From UBA11524 sp964464815 (lineage in GTDB: Bacteria; Bacillota; Clostridia; Christensenellales; Aristaeellaceae): a DNA stretch of 9,239 nt. The stretch is taken from the NCBI GenBank assembly GCA_964464815.1, contig CAYXHF010000063.1, forward strand, positions 1 to 9,239. The letters run 5' to 3'. Below are positions 6,920-9,239 of this stretch, one piece after another. How positions within the stretch are numbered: position 1 is the first letter of the stretch; every line of letters begins with the position of its first letter. The notes beneath the pieces were generated by a model. That model worked only from the letters and a program-made list of their open reading frames with translations. It had not been told where the DNA came from and made no database searches. Both the position numbers and the translations under genes were made by a program.

Positions 6920-7139
6920 GCGAAGTAAGCCCTCTCAGTCGGCCAGAGGCCGACAGCTCTCCCAGAGGGAGAGCCAAGGGGTGGTCTTGCTCCAACAAGT
7001 CTTCGCTTTACAGGATGTTCCTGTTCCGGCAACGTACACTAGTAACAATCCCAATCGCCTCGGGCTTGAAAGTCTTGCATGGCCAACGTCCTTGGCTCGC
7101 CCTCTGGGAGAGCTGTCACCGAAGGTGACTGAGAGGGCC
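6920..7139. repeat. Structured interspersed repeat, copy 1 (~210 bp, paired-hairpin inverted ends)
   Basis: The left arm (6929-6979) and right arm (7090-7138) are long imperfect inverted repeats, beginning GCCCTCTCAGTC and ending GACTGAGAGGGC. Each arm holds two hairpins. Left: GTCGGCC/GGCCGAC (6938-6954) and GCTCTCCC/GGGAGAGC (6956-6974). Right: GCTCGCCC/GGGAGAGC (7095-7113, one mismatch) and GTCACC/GGTGAC (7115-7129). The ~110-bp core encodes nothing convincing. A second copy begins at 9035, with similarity starting at GCGAAGTA. The element starts 54 bases after the polA terminator. It could be a miniature transposable element or a transcribed structured RNA. No clear target-site duplication is seen. 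Confidence 0.85.
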
Positions 7140-7302
7140 GCGCCGATTGCCAAGTCATCCTGCAAACACACCAGGCAAAAGAAACAGCAGTGGAACTTCT
7201 ACAAATGTTCGACTTTGTAACAAAAACAGGCAACCGATAGAGAAGGAGGAATCCAAAAAGAAGAAAAAGTCCGAACAAAATTTCAAAATAAATGAAAAAT
7301 AT
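7140..7302. other. Gene-free upstream region of the purine permease
   Basis: Together with 6866-6919 and copy 1 of the repeat, this forms a ~520-base stretch without a gene between polA and the permease. The left part is GC-neutral. From about 7200 it becomes AT- and purine-rich. It contains TACAAA/TTTGTA (7200-7205 and 7214-7219, 8 bases apart), the PurBox-like pair listed separately, and a GGAGG (7245-7249 region) with no following start codon. No purine riboswitch core is seen. Confidence 0.55.
7206..7277. promoter_or_regulatory. Possible PurR-type (PurBox-like) inverted pair
   Basis: TGTTCGACTTT (7206-7216) is nearly the reverse complement of AAAGTCCGAACA (7266-7277), differing by one inserted C. 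The second contains CCGAAC, the core of the Gram-positive PurBox (AWWWCCGAACWWT as I recall it), matching 11 of 13 positions; the first, read on the minus strand, also matches about 11 of 13. The pair lies 26 bp and further upstream of the permease -35 box, fitting purine control. The ~49-base gap is larger than the usual 16-17 bases between paired PurBoxes, so this is tentative. Confidence 0.35.
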
Positions 7303-7332
7303 GTGGCAAAAACACGATTTTTGTGATATAAT
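7303..7332 (+). promoter_or_regulatory. Extended -10 promoter of the purine permease
   Basis: A perfect TATAAT (7327-7332) is preceded by TGA (7324-7326), an extended -10 element. A weak -35 box, GTGGCA (7303-7308), lies 18 bp upstream. Transcription would start near 7339, leaving a ~50-base leader. That leader can form TTTCCT/AGGAAA (7341-7358), which covers a first GGAGG-like run. The working Shine-Dalgarno GGGAGG is at 7373-7378. Confidence 0.8.
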
Positions 7333-7388
7333 AATTCTGCTTTCCTTTTTGGAGGAAAAAAAGAAGAATCAAGGGAGGAAATTGATTC

Positions 7389-8804
7389 ATGACGTCTACC
7401 AAGAATACCAATGCGCTGGATCGCTACTTCGGCTATACCGCCAAGGGCAGCACCCTGCGCACGGAAATCATGGCAGGTCTGACGACCTTCTTCGCCATGG
7501 CGTACATCCTCATGGTGAACGCGGGCATGTTCTCTGCCATTCCCGGCGTGGAGTACGGCGCGATTTACATCGCCACCGCCATCTCCGCTGTCATCGGTAC
7601 GGTTGCGATTGGTCTGCTGGCGAATCTGCCCCTGGCGCAGGCGTCCGGCATGGGCCTGAATGCTTACTTCGTCTATACGGTCGTTCTCGGCCTGGGCTTT
7701 AGCTATGCCAATGCCCTTGTGCTGGTGCTCTTTGACGGCCTGCTGTTCATCCTGCTGACGGTCACGGGTCTGCGCAAGCTGATTTTCCAGGCCATCCCGC
7801 AGGCTGTCCGCGTGGCGATTCCGGCTGGTATCGGCCTGTTCATCGCGTTCCTGGGCCTCCAGAATGCGGGCATCATCGTGCCGGATGCGGCTACGGGTGT
7901 GACGCTGGCCTCCTTCAACCTGCTCACCAATGGCTGGAATGCCAATATCATGGGCATGGTCGTGACCATCGTGGCCCTGCTGGCAATCGCCATCATGAGC
8001 CATCGTAAGGTCAAGGGCTCTGTGCTGCTGGGTATCGTTGGCGGCGCTGTGCTGTACTATGTGCTGGGCTTCCTGACGGTGAAGGAGTTCGCGGTGAATA
8101 TCACCATGGATAGCCCCTTCAAGGCCTTTGAACAGTTCTTCTCCGGTTCCTTCTGCAAGGTCTTCACCGAAGGCTTCAATTTCGCGCCCTATGCTGAGAC
8201 GCATGGTGTGGCCAACACCGTGCTGACCATCGCGACCACCTCTCTGGCGTTCTGCATGGTCGATATGTTCGATACCATCGGCACCCTCTACGGTGCTTGC
8301 GCGCGTGGCAACATGCTGACCAAGGAAGGCGAAGTGCCGAACATGGACAAGGCCATGCTGGCTGACGCGATTGCCACCACGACCGGTGCTATCTGCGGCA
8401 CGTCCACGGTGACGACCTTCGTTGAGTCCTCCTCCGGCGTTGCCGAAGGTGGCCGCACGGGCCTGTCCGCGATGGTGACGGCGGTGCTGTTCTTCATCGC
8501 GATGTTCCTCAGCCCCGTTGCGCAGCTTGTTCCGTCCTGCGCGACGGCTGCCGCGCTGGTGTATGTCGGCGTGCTGATGGTGAACTGCGTGCGCGACATC
8601 AACTGGCTGGACACGACGGAAGCTGTCCCGGCTTTCCTGACGCTGGCCATCATGCCCTTTGCCTATAACATTTCCTACGGCATCTGCTTCGGCCTGATCT
8701 CCTACATTGCGATCAGCGTTTGCACTGGCAAGGCCAAGGAAATCAAGAAGGGCACCTGGGTCATCACCGCCCTGTTCCTGGCGATGCTGCTGCTGACTCA
8801 CTAA
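7389..8804 (+). CDS. NCS2-family purine (guanine/hypoxanthine-type) permease, AzgA/PbuG-like
   Basis: A 471-residue inner-membrane permease importing purine bases, probably by proton symport as in its family. It is hydrophobic almost throughout, consistent with the 12-14 segments of NCS2 proteins. The N-terminus, LDRYFGYTAKGSTLRTEIMAG, is typical of the AzgA-like branch. Hallmark segments are QASGMGLNAYFVYT (84-97), VDMFDTIGTLYG (291-302) and GTSTVTTFVESSSGVAEGG (337-355). In characterised relatives, residues of the last two regions line the purine site, and E346 would be the substrate-binding glutamate. PbuG, PbuO, PurP and GhxP belong to this branch. Which base is carried cannot be settled from sequence. 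The ATG follows GGAGG by 10 bases. It has its own promoter and no neighbouring purine gene. Confidence 0.93.
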   Translation: MTSTKNTNALDRYFGYTAKGSTLRTEIMAGLTTFFAMAYILMVNAGMFSAIPGVEYGAIYIATAISAVIGTVAIGLLANLPLAQASGMGLNAYFVYTVVLGLGFSYANALVLVLFDGLLFILLTVTGLRKLIFQAIPQAVRVAIPAGIGLFIAFLGLQNAGIIVPDAATGVTLASFNLLTNGWNANIMGMVVTIVALLAIAIMSHRKVKGSVLLGIVGGAVLYYVLGFLTVKEFAVNITMDSPFKAFEQFFSGSFCKVFTEGFNFAPYAETHGVANTVLTIATTSLAFCMVDMFDTIGTLYGACARGNMLTKEGEVPNMDKAMLADAIATTTGAICGTSTVTTFVESSSGVAEGGRTGLSAMVTAVLFFIAMFLSPVAQLVPSCATAAALVYVGVLMVNCVRDINWLDTTEAVPAFLTLAIMPFAYNISYGICFGLISYIAISVCTGKAKEIKKGTWVITALFLAMLLLTH

Positions 8805-8943
8805 TACTAATTCTCATCTAAAACATGTCTTCGCACAGCGTCTTTTCCGCTCGCGCGTACCTCCAGTACGCCTCGCTGCACTCAGCCTTGTCAGAGCGAA
8901 AAATCCACTATGCTCGGTGACATATTTTAGACGCGACTTAGTA
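8805..8943. repeat. 139-bp inverted-repeat element (MITE-like) directly after the permease stop codon
   Basis: The 25-base ends (8805-8829 and 8919-8943) are inverted repeats matching at 21 of 25 positions. They share TACTAA at the tips and TCTAAAA and ATGTC further in. Inside, TTTTCCGCTC (8843-8852) pairs with GAGCGAAAAA (8894-8903, one mismatch). A perfect hairpin, GCGTAC-CTCCA-GTACGC (8855-8871), lies near the centre. The whole could fold into one long stem-loop. There is no reading frame of note. It starts at the base after the permease TAA and lies between the gene and its likely terminator, which suggests insertion of a small mobile element. No clear target-site duplication is visible. 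Confidence 0.75.
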
Positions 8944-8965
8944 TCATCTTCAACTTACAGAAATG

Positions 8966-9016
8966 AAACCCGGCGTTACTGCGGATGCGATTTATCCGCG
9001 ATAGCGCCGGGTTTTT
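8966..9016 (+). terminator. Intrinsic terminator, probably that of the purine permease
   Basis: AAACCCGGCG (8966-8975) pairs with CGCCGGGTTT (9005-9014) and GCGGAT (8981-8986) with ATCCGC (8994-8999). The bases between these stems are nearly paired too (G-U pairs and one mismatch), making one long stem with a 7-base loop. Five T residues (9012-9016) overlap and follow the outer stem. It lies 162 bases past the permease stop, with the 139-bp element in between. Confidence 0.88.
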
Positions 9017-9034
9017 GATTGAATTTGGAATGGT

Positions 9035-9239
9035 GCGAAGTAGGCCCTCTCAGTCGGCCAAAGGCCGACAGCTCTCCCAGAGGGAGAGCCAAGTGGGGTG
9101 TCCTGATGCCAACAAGTCTTCATTTCCCAGGACGTGCTTGTTCCAGCAATATGCGCTAGTAACAAGCCCAATCGCCGCTGTTTAGAAAGTCCTGCACGGC
9201 CAGCACCCTTGGCTCTCCCTCTGGGAGAGCTGTCACCGA
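9035..9239. repeat. Structured interspersed repeat, copy 2 (cut by window end)
   Basis: Second copy of the element at 6920-7139, in the same orientation and nearly collinear: 205 bases here against 203 for the matching part of copy 1. The left arm hairpins are GTCGGCC/GGCCGAC (9053-9069; loop AAA instead of AGA) and GCTCTCCC/GGGAGAGC (9071-9089). The right arm hairpin GCTCTCCC/GGGAGAGC (9212-9230) is perfect here, whereas copy 1 has a G/A mismatch. The core shares CCAACAAGTCTTC, CTAGTAACAA and CCCAATCGCC with copy 1. The last hairpin (GTCACCGA...) is interrupted by the window edge. It starts 18 bases after a terminator. Confidence 0.85.

Noticed and set aside
7196..7212. LexA-like site (ACAAATGTTCG)
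   Set aside because: Only the right half matches GAAC-N4-GTTC; the left half is degenerate and no SOS gene follows.
6826..7278. Short frames overlapping repeat copy 1 (a similar frame occurs in copy 2)
   Set aside because: The shared residues follow from nucleotide similarity of the repeat; there is no ribosome binding site and the hairpins explain the conservation better.
7333..7388. Purine riboswitch in the permease leader
   Set aside because: The leader after the predicted start is only ~50 bases and lacks the three-way junction core and its conserved loops.
7155..8801. Long leftward frame antisense to the purine permease
   Set aside because: Its product is rich in H, R, D, Q and G without domains, a typical antisense shadow of a membrane protein gene with strong codon bias.
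1..9239. CRISPR array, tRNA, transposase, phage or toxin-antitoxin genes
   Set aside because: No short regularly spaced repeats, cloverleaf structures or matching protein motifs were seen on either strand.

Overview
The window reads as chromosomal DNA of an anaerobic, probably gut-associated low-to-mid-GC Gram-positive (class Clostridia, perhaps an Oscillospirales relative). The reasons are strong AAGGAG/GGAGG ribosome binding sites, sigma-A-type promoters with near-consensus boxes, a YlbJ-like sporulation membrane protein, a PolA with a degenerate proofreading domain, and paired-hairpin intergenic repeats of a style I recall from gut Clostridia. The exact genus cannot be read from the sequence.

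Layout, left to right. The first ~51 bases are the 3' end of a 5S rRNA, so the window opens at the tail of an rRNA operon, closed by a perfect hairpin terminator (61-89). An AT-rich spacer with several small inverted repeats leads to a promoter (290-317) and a Tat-exported redox protein (377-1306) that joins a cysteine-rich C_GCAxxG_C_C domain to an FMN-binding domain with a flavinylation motif. It converges, through a shared bidirectional terminator, on a leftward cytoplasmic GH35 beta-galactosidase (1377-3122) with its own strong promoter. Next is a leftward YlbJ-like membrane protein (3313-4140), head-to-head with rightward polA (4249-6822). After polA comes its terminator, then a ~520-base gene-free stretch holding one copy of a ~210-bp structured repeat and the regulatory region of a rightward NCS2 purine permease (7389-8804). 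The permease stop codon abuts a 139-bp inverted-repeat element. The likely native terminator of the permease (8966-9016) and a second, truncated copy of the ~210-bp repeat (9035-9239) follow.

The genes do not form one pathway: each looks like a separate transcription unit with its own promoter and/or terminator. No CRISPR array, transposase, phage gene or defence cassette is visible. The most unusual content is the flavinylated Tat-exported redox fusion and the two families of small structured repeats in the right third, both lying in the 3' regions of genes.
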